A stretch of DNA of 11,560 nt. Origin: an uncultured Chlorobiota bacterium (GTDB lineage: Bacteria; Bacteroidota; Kapaibacteriia; OLB7). The notes below the pieces were generated by a model. That model was not told the DNA's origin and searched no databases. It saw only the letters and a program-made list of their open reading frames with translations. Shown here piece after piece: positions 1 to 7,024 of the stretch (its first letter is position 1; every line of letters begins with the position of its first letter). The position numbers and the translations under genes were made by a program. The stretch spans positions 1 through 11,560 of the forward strand of contig CAMLOB010000071.1 in NCBI GenBank assembly GCA_946481475.1, read 5' to 3'.

Positions 1-1763
1 CGCGCCTGACAACCGATATCACGACGAAAGGATTTTTCAACCTCGACAACCGGACCCGCTTCCGTTCGCGCGCGCTGCGGATTGAGCAGAGCGATCTTTC
101 GCTTACCTACGGACGAAGCCGGAATGGAGTGGAGGACCCGTTCGAGACAAGCTGGACGGCCGAGTACGGTCATCAGCAGAAGTTTCTCAAGGAGACACGG
201 TTTTCGGGCAGACTTGAATACGCCACACAGGACGCCTTTCGGAAGACGACCAACGAACTGGAGCTGGCCGCGCAGCCGGAGGACATCACCACGCAGAACA
301 TCGAATCGAACTTCACCTTCACTTCGGTGGCCGCCCCGTTCGGGATCCGGCTCCCCTACTCGCTGGATTATTCACGGACACAGGATATCGTCACGCGGGA
401 GATCAACCCTGAGCGATATGTCGCCGCAGTCAACCCGCAACCATGGACACCCTTTGCCCGGTCGGGACCGGAGTTCCTGAGCACTCTCTCCTTCGGACTG
501 CAACCCCGCTACACCAGGCAGTTTGTCCGCCGTGATACTGTGGCGGGGGGAGGCTTCCGCACCGTGACGACGCAGCAGGGGATCAACCTGGCACCGAGCT
601 TCAGCCTGCGACCGAAACTCGGATATTTCACGATCAGTCCGACAATCGGAACAAACTCCTCGATCTTCTTCCGCCGGATCGTCAAGCAGGCCAACGCCTC
701 CGGTGGGATCGACACGAACTACATCAACGGATTCTACACGCCCTTCTGGTGGAGCGTCGGGGCGACGGCCCGCACAACGCTCTACGCCATCGTGCAGCCC
801 CGCATCTTCGGCCTCAACGCCATCCGGCACCGGATGGAGCCGGAGATCGGCTTTTCGCTTTCCCCCGACTTCAGCGACCCCTCCTACGGCTACTTCGACC
901 AGTTCTTCAATCCGCTGACCAACAGAGTGGAGCCCTATTCGATCTTCGAGGCCGACCGGGGGACGGCCCCCTTTCCGACGGCCGGAGAATCCCGCAGTCT
1001 GCGGTGGAGCCTGGACAACTCGTTCGAGGCGAAGATCGATCAGGGGGATACGCTCGACGACCGGAAAATCACATTGCTGAATCTGAACCTGCGAGGCTCC
1101 TACAACTTCGCCGACACGCTCTTCCCCTTCTCGACGATCACCGCCTTTGCAAGCACAAATCTCGGCAAGGTCGGATCGTTCAGCGCAAACGCGACGTTCG
1201 ATCCATACCGGCAGGATTCGACCGGAGCAAGAATATCGAGTCGGTATGCCTTCCCCTGGGTCCGCGTCACCACTGCAAGCCTCACCTTCAGCACGTCATT
1301 CAGCAACGAGGGATTCAACGACGAGCGGTTCCTGACCAGACGGGGGGATTCGGTCGAGGCACGGCGGGAGAGATTTGTGGAACGGGGATATACGTTCGAT
1401 CGCGACGAATTCTACGGGTCGCGCGTGCGGGGGAACAACACCTACCGGATGAAATGGAATATCGATCTGGGCGGAACCTACACGATTTCCCCGCAGGCCG
1501 ACGGAGAGATCCGGAAATCATTCAACATCGGTCCCACGTTCTTCTTCGCCCTGACCCCGACGACGACAATTACCACCAGCGGCTCGTACGATCTGATCGA
1601 AGGGCGCTTCAACATCCCCTCGATTACGCTGGAAAAGGACCTGCACGACTGGGAGATGAGCATTCGGTGGCAACAGACGAACACGCAGGGGAGCGGAATT
1701 TTCCTCAGTATCGGCTTCACACCCTCAATGCTGCGCGATCTGCGCCAGGAATTCACGTTCTGA
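1..1763 (+). CDS. lptD: LptD/OstA-family LPS assembly outer-membrane protein, C-terminal part (5' end outside window)
   Basis: The reading frame is open from base 3 to the TGA at 1761-1763, so this is the last 586 or so residues of a longer protein. A GTG at 129 is only an internal codon. LptD is the outer-membrane barrel that, with LptE, inserts LPS into the outer leaflet. The visible part is rich in alternating polar and aromatic strands typical of a large beta-barrel. It contains a block around bases 826-900 (HRMEPEIGFSLSPDFSDPSY, then GYFDQF) that resembles the conserved R-H-x-x-x-P-x-x-x-F-S-x-x-P-D-F segment of Bacteroidota LptD homologues. The protein ends in phenylalanine (RQEFTF), as expected for an outer-membrane insertion signal. 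The N-terminal OstA jelly-roll and signal peptide are not in view. The barrel assignment is solid; the exact family name rests on remembered motifs. A different large outer-membrane barrel is the main alternative. Confidence 0.8.
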   Translation, partial: RLTTDITTKGFFNLDNRTRFRSRALRIEQSDLSLTYGRSRNGVEDPFETSWTAEYGHQQKFLKETRFSGRLEYATQDAFRKTTNELELAAQPEDITTQNIESNFTFTSVAAPFGIRLPYSLDYSRTQDIVTREINPERYVAAVNPQPWTPFARSGPEFLSTLSFGLQPRYTRQFVRRDTVAGGGFRTVTTQQGINLAPSFSLRPKLGYFTISPTIGTNSSIFFRRIVKQANASGGIDTNYINGFYTPFWWSVGATARTTLYAIVQPRIFGLNAIRHRMEPEIGFSLSPDFSDPSYGYFDQFFNPLTNRVEPYSIFEADRGTAPFPTAGESRSLRWSLDNSFEAKIDQGDTLDDRKITLLNLNLRGSYNFADTLFPFSTITAFASTNLGKVGSFSANATFDPYRQDSTGARISSRYAFPWVRVTTASLTFSTSFSNEGFNDERFLTRRGDSVEARRERFVERGYTFDRDEFYGSRVRGNNTYRMKWNIDLGGTYTISPQADGEIRKSFNIGPTFFFALTPTTTITTSGSYDLIEGRFNIPSITLEKDLHDWEMSIRWQQTNTQGSGIFLSIGFTPSMLRDLRQEFTF

Positions 1764-1844
1764 CGAATTCCCGACCCTCAAAAGCCCCCCCTCGCACCCC
1801 TCGTCCTCCTCCACGTGATCTTCTGTAACCAACCCCTTTCCCCG

Positions 1845-1876
1845 TTGCCGTGCCTCCTCCCCGTTTGCTATCTTTG
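1845..1876 (+). promoter_or_regulatory. Candidate promoter for the SRP RNA
   Basis: TTGCCG at 1845-1850 and TATCTTTG at 1869-1876 are separated by 18 bases. The second element matches the TAnnTTTG -7 box known from Bacteroidota. Transcription would begin near 1883, about 50 bases before the mature SRP RNA. A second, weaker box (TATCTTGA from 1904) could start transcription nearer 1917. The placement fits a strongly expressed RNA gene, but no start site is shown. Confidence 0.45.
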
Positions 1877-1933
1877 TCTTTCACTCGCGCACATTATGCG
1901 CACTATCTTGAAAAGCACATACACTCGAAGGTT

Positions 1934-2038
<105 letters not shown>

Positions 2039-2045
2039 TTTTTTT

Positions 2046-2349
2046 ACGGATTTTACCTCCTCGAAGGGTTGAAGCGTGGAAACGCTTGCAGGGATTGCAC
2101 ATGGAGAGAGCAGAAGGAATCAGAGGCACCGGACATCACTGACCGACGACACGGCGGACTTGAAACGAGTGCGGCTGCGCCCGGAACGGACCAATATTAC
2201 CGACGCGCCCGTTGCTGCGAAAAGTTATACCTGTTGGTTGAATCTCTCGGTTGGATTCGACTTTCCCCATCCGCCATCGGCCTCTCCCCTCCGCTTTCTC
2301 TTCTTTGCGCTCCCCTTTCGGGGGCTGTTCAATACAACTTATACAGCGC
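2046..2349 (+). other. Leader region between ffs and the RNase E/G gene
   Basis: This stretch of 304 bases holds no convincing gene. Open frames across it have no recognisable protein content, and the TTG-started extension of the RNase frame from 2251 would add 33 residues unlike any RNase E/G N terminus. It does contain a perfect 6-bp hairpin with a GGAA tetraloop at 2072-2087 and a C4/G4 hairpin at 2312-2323. A pyrimidine-rich run lies at about 2262-2319. A TTATAC hexamer lies close to the start codon. No clear promoter with good spacing was found, although the gene should need one because the ffs terminator is just upstream. Confidence 0.5.
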
Positions 2350-2352
2350 ATG
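2306..2352 (+). promoter_or_regulatory. Possible start-codon hairpin of the RNase E/G mRNA
   Basis: TGCGCT at 2306-2311 is perfectly complementary to AGCGCA at 2345-2350, whose last base is the A of the ATG. A C4/G4 hairpin (2312-2323) nests inside. If formed, the structure would pair up to the start codon. No Shine-Dalgarno sequence is visible before the ATG. A 6-bp complement in 45 bases can arise by chance, so this is only suggestive. Confidence 0.3.
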
Positions 2353-5322
2353 AAAAAAGAGATTATCATCAACGCATCCTCCTCGGATATTCGCGTTGCC
2401 ATCACTGAAGACGCCCGGCTGGCCGAACTTTTTCTTGAACTTCCGGATAAGGAACGTCACGTCGGGTCGATCTATCTCGGCCGGGTCGAACGGGTAGTCC
2501 AGGGAATGAATGCGGCCTTTGTCGACATCGGCCTGGAACAACACGCCTTCCTCCACTTCTCCGACGCCGCCAAGGCCGGGGAAGATTTCTCCGACCTGCT
2601 GACCGATGACGACGACGATGAGGCGGAAGAAGGAGATCGGAAGAAGAAAACCAAACCGCAGGGGGGACGGGACCGGGGACGCCGGGAGACCAGAGGAGGC
2701 CGGGGAGAAAAAGGGAAACGGGGTGAGGAGAAGCAGGGCCGGAAGAAAGAAGCAGAGAAAGAACCGACCGCAGAGAAAACCGGGACGAAAGACCAACGGG
2801 ACGAACGGGAGAAGGGGAAACGACAGGAGAAAGAATCGGGTCGCCGGGACCGGGACAGATCGGGCAGACCGAAGGGGGATGAAAAGAGGGCCGATAAGGG
2901 AGAGACGGGGCAACAGGAAACGGAAGAGCGAAAAGATCGCGACGGGAGACGGGATGAACGACGGCAACGACCTGAAAGTCGGGAGAAGAAGGAACCGCAG
3001 CAGAGGAAAGATCAGGCCGCCGCGCAGGGTGAGAAGGAAGAAGAAGGGGGAGAAACCTCCCAGAAGAAGAGCGGCTCGCGCCGACGCAGACCGAAGCGGA
3101 GAAAAGGAGGAAGAGAAGGGGAACCGAGGGAAAGCTCCGGAGCCGAGACGACTCCTTCGGATGAGAAGAGAGAAGGCGAGGGACGGGAACGCCGGGAACC
3201 GGCACCGGAACCCGCCGATACACAGCAGAAAGCGAATCGCGCCGAAGGGCAACAGCAGGGGACATCTTCATCTTCCTCGAAAAGAAGAAGACCGAAGTCG
3301 CGACAATCCTCGGGAGAACGCCCCCCCCGTCCGGCCGACAAAACAGCCTCTGAGGTAACCGAAGGACAAAAACCGACGGAAGACCGACGGAAAGAGGACG
3401 AGACCACCGGAGAGGAGAAGAAGGAACAGGCACGCCGCCCGAACAGGCGACGTCCGAACAGACGATCTTCCGGCGAGCGGGAGAAATCCGACAATCGGGA
3501 GACGCCCCCGACGGAAAAGGGATCGTCGGACAGTCCGGATACTTCGACGCCGCGCCGCGAAGAGAGCCGTAAGAAGGAACAGGAAGGAGAGAAGTCTTCC
3601 GCAGAGGAAAAGGGGCAAACCGAAGGGTCGCGAAAGAAGAGCAGCTCGCGCCGCAGACCGAAACGGAGCGGCAAGCCCGAAGAACAATCCGGCGGAGAGG
3701 ATACGAGAGCACAGGAACCCCGGGAGAAGCCCTCCGCCTCATCTGAGGAGAAAGGAAAAACCCAAACCGAAGAGAAACCCGCTCCCGCCCGATCAACCCG
3801 CAAAGGGAGAGGGAAGAAATCCGGAAAGAAACCGGAAGGAGATCAGGGATCCGGCAACGCCGACTCCGGAACCGAAAGTGAGGAGAAGAAGACTCCCGAA
3901 GCGAAACCGGAGTCCGGGAAGAAGTCTGCAAGCGAAGGGACCGAAAGTCCATCCGGCAGCGGTTCGTCACGTCGCCGAGGGGGCAAGCGCCCTGCCCGGA
4001 AGTCGGGAGATGGAGGCGACCAGGAGCGGAAGCCCCGCACGATGGATGCGCAGTTGCCGACATTCCAGACGAAGCGGTTCGGAGAGATCACGATTTCGCT
4101 GGAGAGGGGTCAGGAACTTCTGACGCAGGTAACGCGCGAGTCGTATGCTTCGAAAGGAGTGAAAGTCTCCACAAAGATTTCCCTGCCCGGTCGCTTTCTG
4201 GTCCTGATGCCTCTTGACCCGGCCGTCGGTATCTCGCGCAAGGTGCAGGACCCGAAGGAGCGTCGCCGACTGCCGGGAATCGCCCGGAAGATGCTCCCCG
4301 AAGGCTTCGGCTGCATCATCCGGACGGTGGCGCAGGACAAGGACTCGGAGATGCTGGAACAGGAACTCCGGATGCTGCTCGACCGCTGGAAGGAGATCGA
4401 CGAGAAGCTGAAAAACGCGAAAGCGCCTCTTCTTCTCTACAAGGATCAGTCGGTAGCCAACACGGTGATGCGGGATCTGTTCACCCCCGATGTCTCCCGC
4501 GTGGTGATCGACAACAAGAGTCTCTATCAGGAGACCTGCGATTACGTCTCCTGGGCCGCTCCCGCCCTGCTGAACAAGATCGAACACTACAACGGCCGTA
4601 CGCCGATCTTCCAGCAGTTCGGCGTCGAGAAGGAGCTGGACAAGATGCTCGGCTCGAAGGTCTGGCTGTCGACCGGCGGCTATCTGATTCTGGAACAGAC
4701 CGAGGCGATGATGGTGATCGACGTCAACTCCGGTCGCTACGCCAAGGAGAAGGAACAGGAACTGAACGCGCTGAAGATCAATCTGGAATCGGCGCGCGAG
4801 ATCGCCCGGCAGATCAGATTGCGGGATATCGGCGGACTGATCGTGATCGACTTCATCGATCTCTACGATGAGAAGAACCGCAAGAAGGTCTACGACGAAC
4901 TGAAGAAGGAACTGAGCCGTGATCGCGCCAAGTCCGTTGTCCTGCCGATGACGCAGTTCGGCATCATCCAGATGACCCGCCAGCGGGTTCGCCAGCAGCT
5001 TGTACAGACGATGTCCGAACCCTGCCCGACCTGCAAGGGGAAGGGAATCGTCCAGTCGAAAAGCACAATTCTCCGCCGCATCGAACGCTGGCTTGGGGCC
5101 TTCCGCGCCGAGACGCGCGAGTTCCGCCTGACGCTGACGGCCAACCCGCATGTGATCGAATTCATGACCGAAGGAGATGCGATGAGCCGCCTGACGAAGC
5201 TGATGCTGAAATACTTCGTCCGGATCAAGGTAGTCCCCGACGATTCGCTCGACATGGAAGATTTCCGCTTCTTCTCGATCCGGCGCCAGGCGGACGTGAC
5301 GCAGGAATATATGGAGAAGTGA
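2350..5322 (+). CDS. rne: RNase E/G family endoribonuclease with a large low-complexity insert in the S1 domain
   Basis: This is a single-strand-specific endoribonuclease for mRNA decay and rRNA/tRNA maturation, 990 residues from the ATG at 2350 (MKKEIIINAS, the usual family N terminus). Residues 1-85 hold the N-terminal strand and the first half of the S1 domain (GSIYLGRVERV, AAFVDIGLEQHAFLH). Residues 86-565 are low complexity, and the S1 domain resumes near 566 (GQELLTQV at 587). The metal-binding aspartates are D791 (in IDVNSG) and D834 (in VIDFID). They are 43 residues apart, exactly as D303 and D346 in E. coli RNase E. The zinc-link motif CPTCKGKG starts at C892, 101 residues after D791, again as in E. 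coli. The core is therefore intact and merely displaced by about 488 residues. There is no C-terminal scaffold: the protein ends soon after the small domain. Whether it is functionally RNase E or RNase G cannot be decided. Partners such as helicase or PNPase cannot be read from the sequence. Confidence 0.95.
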   Translation: MKKEIIINASSSDIRVAITEDARLAELFLELPDKERHVGSIYLGRVERVVQGMNAAFVDIGLEQHAFLHFSDAAKAGEDFSDLLTDDDDDEAEEGDRKKKTKPQGGRDRGRRETRGGRGEKGKRGEEKQGRKKEAEKEPTAEKTGTKDQRDEREKGKRQEKESGRRDRDRSGRPKGDEKRADKGETGQQETEERKDRDGRRDERRQRPESREKKEPQQRKDQAAAQGEKEEEGGETSQKKSGSRRRRPKRRKGGREGEPRESSGAETTPSDEKREGEGRERREPAPEPADTQQKANRAEGQQQGTSSSSSKRRRPKSRQSSGERPPRPADKTASEVTEGQKPTEDRRKEDETTGEEKKEQARRPNRRRPNRRSSGEREKSDNRETPPTEKGSSDSPDTSTPRREESRKKEQEGEKSSAEEKGQTEGSRKKSSSRRRPKRSGKPEEQSGGEDTRAQEPREKPSASSEEKGKTQTEEKPAPARSTRKGRGKKSGKKPEGDQGSGNADSGTESEEKKTPEAKPESGKKSASEGTESPSGSGSSRRRGGKRPARKSGDGGDQERKPRTMDAQLPTFQTKRFGEITISLERGQELLTQVTRESYASKGVKVSTKISLPGRFLVLMPLDPAVGISRKVQDPKERRRLPGIARKMLPEGFGCIIRTVAQDKDSEMLEQELRMLLDRWKEIDEKLKNAKAPLLLYKDQSVANTVMRDLFTPDVSRVVIDNKSLYQETCDYVSWAAPALLNKIEHYNGRTPIFQQFGVEKELDKMLGSKVWLSTGGYLILEQTEAMMVIDVNSGRYAKEKEQELNALKINLESAREIARQIRLRDIGGLIVIDFIDLYDEKNRKKVYDELKKELSRDRAKSVVLPMTQFGIIQMTRQRVRQQLVQTMSEPCPTCKGKGIVQSKSTILRRIERWLGAFRAETREFRLTLTANPHVIEFMTEGDAMSRLTKLMLKYFVRIKVVPDDSLDMEDFRFFSIRRQADVTQEYMEK
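2605..4044 (+). other. Disordered polyampholyte insert (residues 86-565) within the RNase S1 domain
   Basis: It begins with an acidic run (DDDDDEAEE) and then about 480 residues of mainly K, R, E, D, G, S, P, Q and T. Reading through it I find no I, L, M, F, Y, W, C or H and a single V, so no folded domain is expected. It sits in the S1 loop just after the AAFVDIGLEQHAFLHFSD strand pair, where E. coli RNase E has only a short loop. The coding strand is extremely purine-rich and the opposite strand correspondingly pyrimidine-rich. The first part mixes K/R/E/D/G evenly; the second part is organised into Arg-rich modules. A role as RNA-binding or condensate-forming scaffold is inference. Confidence 0.85.
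3061..4017 (+). repeat. Six quasi-periodic Arg-rich modules in the RNase insert
   Basis: Basic clusters begin near residues 238 (KKSGSRRRRPKRRKGG), 306 (SSSSSKRRRPKSRQ), 362 (RRPNRRRPNRRSSGE), 427 (SRKKSSSRRRPKRSGK), 482 (STRKGRGKKSGKK) and 538 (GSSRRRGGKRPARKSG). Start-to-start spacing is 68, 56, 65, 55 and 56 residues. Between them are Glu/Ser/Thr/Pro-rich linkers. The shared core is Ser/Gly, then three or four Arg, Pro, Lys/Asn and Arg. They resemble the Arg-rich RNA-binding segments of the E. coli RNase E tail in composition only. Confidence 0.7.
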
Positions 5323-5342
5323 GAGGGTCGGAGGATCAGCAG

Positions 5343-5451
5343 TGAGCCGTGAGTTATCAGCTTTCAGCTATGAGCCGTGAGCCAGCAGCTTTGAGCCGTG
5401 AGCTTTCAGCTTTGAGCCGTGAGCTATGAGTTATCAGTAGTCGGCTTTGAG
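5343..5451 (+). repeat. Left array of degenerate AGCTnTnAG / GAGCCGTGAG repeats
   Basis: This is a run of short variable units built from pieces such as GAGCCGTGAG, AGCTTTCAG, AGCTATGAG and TTATCAG. A 19-bp unit is repeated exactly at 5386-5404 and 5407-5425 (21-bp period). Bases 5343-5375 are the left arm of a perfect 33-bp inverted repeat. It is non-coding: minus-strand translation gives only repetitive Ser/Arg/Leu/Lys text. Confidence 0.85.
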
Positions 5452-5625
5452 GTGAGGGGGAAGATTTCAGGCGTCGGTGGTGAGTTGTCGGTCTGCGGTT
5501 CGGAGTGAAGGAGAGCGTATAAAAAAAGTCGATGGTGTTCTGAGTTCGCTTACACAGGCTATAATCCAGCAACAGTGACAATACCTGAAACGCATCAACA
5601 GCAATCATCATAGTTCAATATCACA
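5452..5625. other. Unique spacer between the facing repeat arrays
   Basis: About 174 bases of non-repetitive, relatively AT-rich DNA lie between the two arrays. I see no gene or RNA family in it. It contains a run of seven A (5521-5527) and a TATAAT hexamer at 5560-5565, so it may house the promoter of the downstream dxr gene. Confidence 0.5.
5538..5565 (+). promoter_or_regulatory. Weak candidate promoter for dxr
   Basis: A perfect TATAAT at 5560-5565 is preceded, with a 16-base spacer, by TTCTGA, which matches TTGACA at only three positions. There is no extended -10 TG. If used, the transcript would carry the right-hand repeat array as its leader, about 180 nt before the dxr start. Confidence 0.25.
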
Positions 5626-5732
5626 ACTGATAACTGAAAGCTCAAAGCTGCTGACCCACGGCTCATAACTGATAGCTCATAGCTGAAAGCTGATAACTCA
5701 CGGCTCATAGCTGATAGCTCAAAGCTCATATC
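5626..5732 (-). repeat. Right array of the same repeats in inverted orientation
   Basis: This is the reverse-complement family of the left array (pieces CTGATAGCTCA, AGCTGAAAGCTGATAA, CACGGCTCATA). Bases 5675-5707 are the exact reverse complement of 5343-5375, leaving 299 bp between the 33-bp arms. The array stops about 20 bp before the dxr start codon. Confidence 0.85.
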
Positions 5733-5751
5733 TGACCGCTCACAACACATC

Positions 5752-6912
5752 TTGAACATTTCCCTGACCATACTCGGCTCCACCGGATCGATCGGCACTC
5801 AGACGCTTGAGGTCGTGCGGGAACACCCCGAACGGTTTCGCGTCCGCCATCTGACGACGAACAAAAATCTTGATCTGCTTGAAGAACAGATTCGGGAGTT
5901 TGAACCGGAGAGCGTAGTCATTTGTGATCCGGAAGCGGCCGGGGAAGGAGAGAAACGTTTCGGTGACCGGGTGAAGGTGCTCTTCGGAGAGGAAGCGTGC
6001 GTGTCGGCGGCAACCGATCCGGAGGTCGACACGGTGATGAGCGCAATGGTCGGCTTTGCGGGTCTACGCCCGACGATCGAGGCGGCCCGCGCCGGCAAAC
6101 GGATTGCACTGGCGAACAAGGAGACGCTGGTCGTGGCCGGCCATCTGATCAACCGGGCACTGGAGGGGAGCGGCGGACTTCTCCTTCCGGTCGACAGCGA
6201 ACACAGCGCCGTCTTTCAATCGCTGGTCGGCGAGGATCGTTCTCCCCTGCTGAAGATTATTCTGACCGCCTCGGGAGGACCGTTCCGGCAGACTCCGGTC
6301 GGAGAGTTCGGAGCGATCACACCGGAACGGGCACTGAAGCATCCGAACTGGGATATGGGGGCGAAGATCACCATCGACTCGGCGACGATGATGAACAAGG
6401 GACTGGAGGTGATCGAGGCAAGCAGACTCTTCGACGTCGATGCCGAGCAGATCGACGTGGTGGTCCATCCGGAATCGATCATCCACTCGATGGTCCTTTT
6501 TCACGACGGATCAATCAAGGCGCAACTGAGTCTCCCCGACATGCGTATGCCGATCCGCTACGCGCTCGGCTGGCCGGAGCGGATCGCAGGAACGTTCGAG
6601 CCGCTCGATCTTCCGAAGCTCGGCTCGCTGACCTTCGAAGCGCCCGATCCCGAACGCTTCCCCTGCCTGGATCTGGCATATCAGGCACTGCGACGGGACG
6701 GAACGGCACCGACGATCCTGAACGCTGCAAACGAGGTGGCAGTGGCGGCATTTCTTGAGGGATCGATCCGGTTTATTGATATTCCAAGGGTGATTGAACA
6801 GGCACTGGAGGAAATCTCCGTCCTCGATCACCCTTCATTGCAGGATATATTCGAGACCGATAAACGAACACGCGAAGTTGTTCGTTCGTATGGCGTCGGT
6901 TTGAGTTCGTAG
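5752..6912 (+). CDS. dxr: 1-deoxy-D-xylulose 5-phosphate reductoisomerase
   Basis: This enzyme catalyses the NADPH-dependent rearrangement and reduction of DXP to MEP, the committed step of the non-mevalonate isoprenoid pathway, in the cytoplasm. At 386 residues it is a normal length. The NADPH loop GSTGSIG is at residues 9-15, followed by SAMVGFAGLRPT and GKRIALANKETLV. The metal ligands are D148 and E150 (PVDSEHSAVFQ) and E219 (MNKGLEVIEA). The flexible-loop region has HPNWDMGAKITIDSATMMNK and then VVHPESIIHSMV. The variable loop before ILTASGGPF is about 10 residues shorter than in E. coli. The start is a TTG at 5752, chosen because the NADPH motif follows at the usual distance and no in-frame ATG lies just upstream. 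No clear Shine-Dalgarno is seen. It is followed 112 bp later by rseP, a common pairing. Confidence 0.97.
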   Translation: MNISLTILGSTGSIGTQTLEVVREHPERFRVRHLTTNKNLDLLEEQIREFEPESVVICDPEAAGEGEKRFGDRVKVLFGEEACVSAATDPEVDTVMSAMVGFAGLRPTIEAARAGKRIALANKETLVVAGHLINRALEGSGGLLLPVDSEHSAVFQSLVGEDRSPLLKIILTASGGPFRQTPVGEFGAITPERALKHPNWDMGAKITIDSATMMNKGLEVIEASRLFDVDAEQIDVVVHPESIIHSMVLFHDGSIKAQLSLPDMRMPIRYALGWPERIAGTFEPLDLPKLGSLTFEAPDPERFPCLDLAYQALRRDGTAPTILNAANEVAVAAFLEGSIRFIDIPRVIEQALEEISVLDHPSLQDIFETDKRTREVVRSYGVGLSS

Positions 6913-6945
6913 AGTTGAGAGTTCCTGGAGTTTATAGAGTGTGGG
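6903..6945 (+). repeat. Tandem GAGTTnnnn 9-mer array across the dxr stop codon
   Basis: Successive units are GAGTTCGTA (6903), GAGTTGA (6912), GAGTTCCTG (6919), GAGTTTATA (6928) and GAGTGTGGG (6937), almost all with 9-base spacing. The first unit encodes the last two codons of dxr, and its last two bases (TA) open the TAG stop at 6910-6912, which ends on the first base of the second unit. The remaining 79 bases before rseP show no clear promoter. Confidence 0.7.
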
Positions 6946-7024
6946 AGGCCGGAGAGGACTCTGCGGCGATACCGATCTGCGACATTGGTCCAACTGATTT
7001 TCCGATTTCAACAGATGAAGCACG

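Noticed and set aside
129..1763. GTG at 129 as the real start of the barrel gene
   Set aside because: The frame stays open and barrel-like back to base 3, and LptD proteins are much longer; the gene simply enters from outside the window.
749..1828. Plus-strand 359-codon open frame overlapping the lptD-like gene
   Set aside because: It lies in another frame of the barrel gene, is Arg/Pro-rich and has no recognisable motif, whereas the main frame shows the conserved barrel segments.
2251..2349. Longer RNase E/G start at TTG 2251
   Set aside because: The 33 extra residues are unlike the family N terminus, while ATG 2350 gives the expected MKKEIIINAS opening.
2402..4063. Long minus-strand open frame (553 codons) opposite the RNase gene, plus several others in the same stretch
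   Set aside because: They are the shadow of the purine-rich insert; the translation is Pro/Ser/Arg/Leu low complexity with no domain, while the plus frame joins two halves of a conserved enzyme.
5343..5732. CRISPR array
   Set aside because: Units are short, degenerate and contiguous, arranged in two opposite orientations, without uniform spacers; no cas genes are present.
5343..5732. Insertion sequence or confirmed MITE
   Set aside because: No transposase and no clear target-site duplication can be seen; only a genome-wide comparison could establish mobility.
5357..5798. Two small minus-strand open frames over the rne-dxr repeats
   Set aside because: Their translations are just the repeat (SRLKAESSRLKAAGSRL, FELSAMSRELSAFSYEL) and one runs into dxr.
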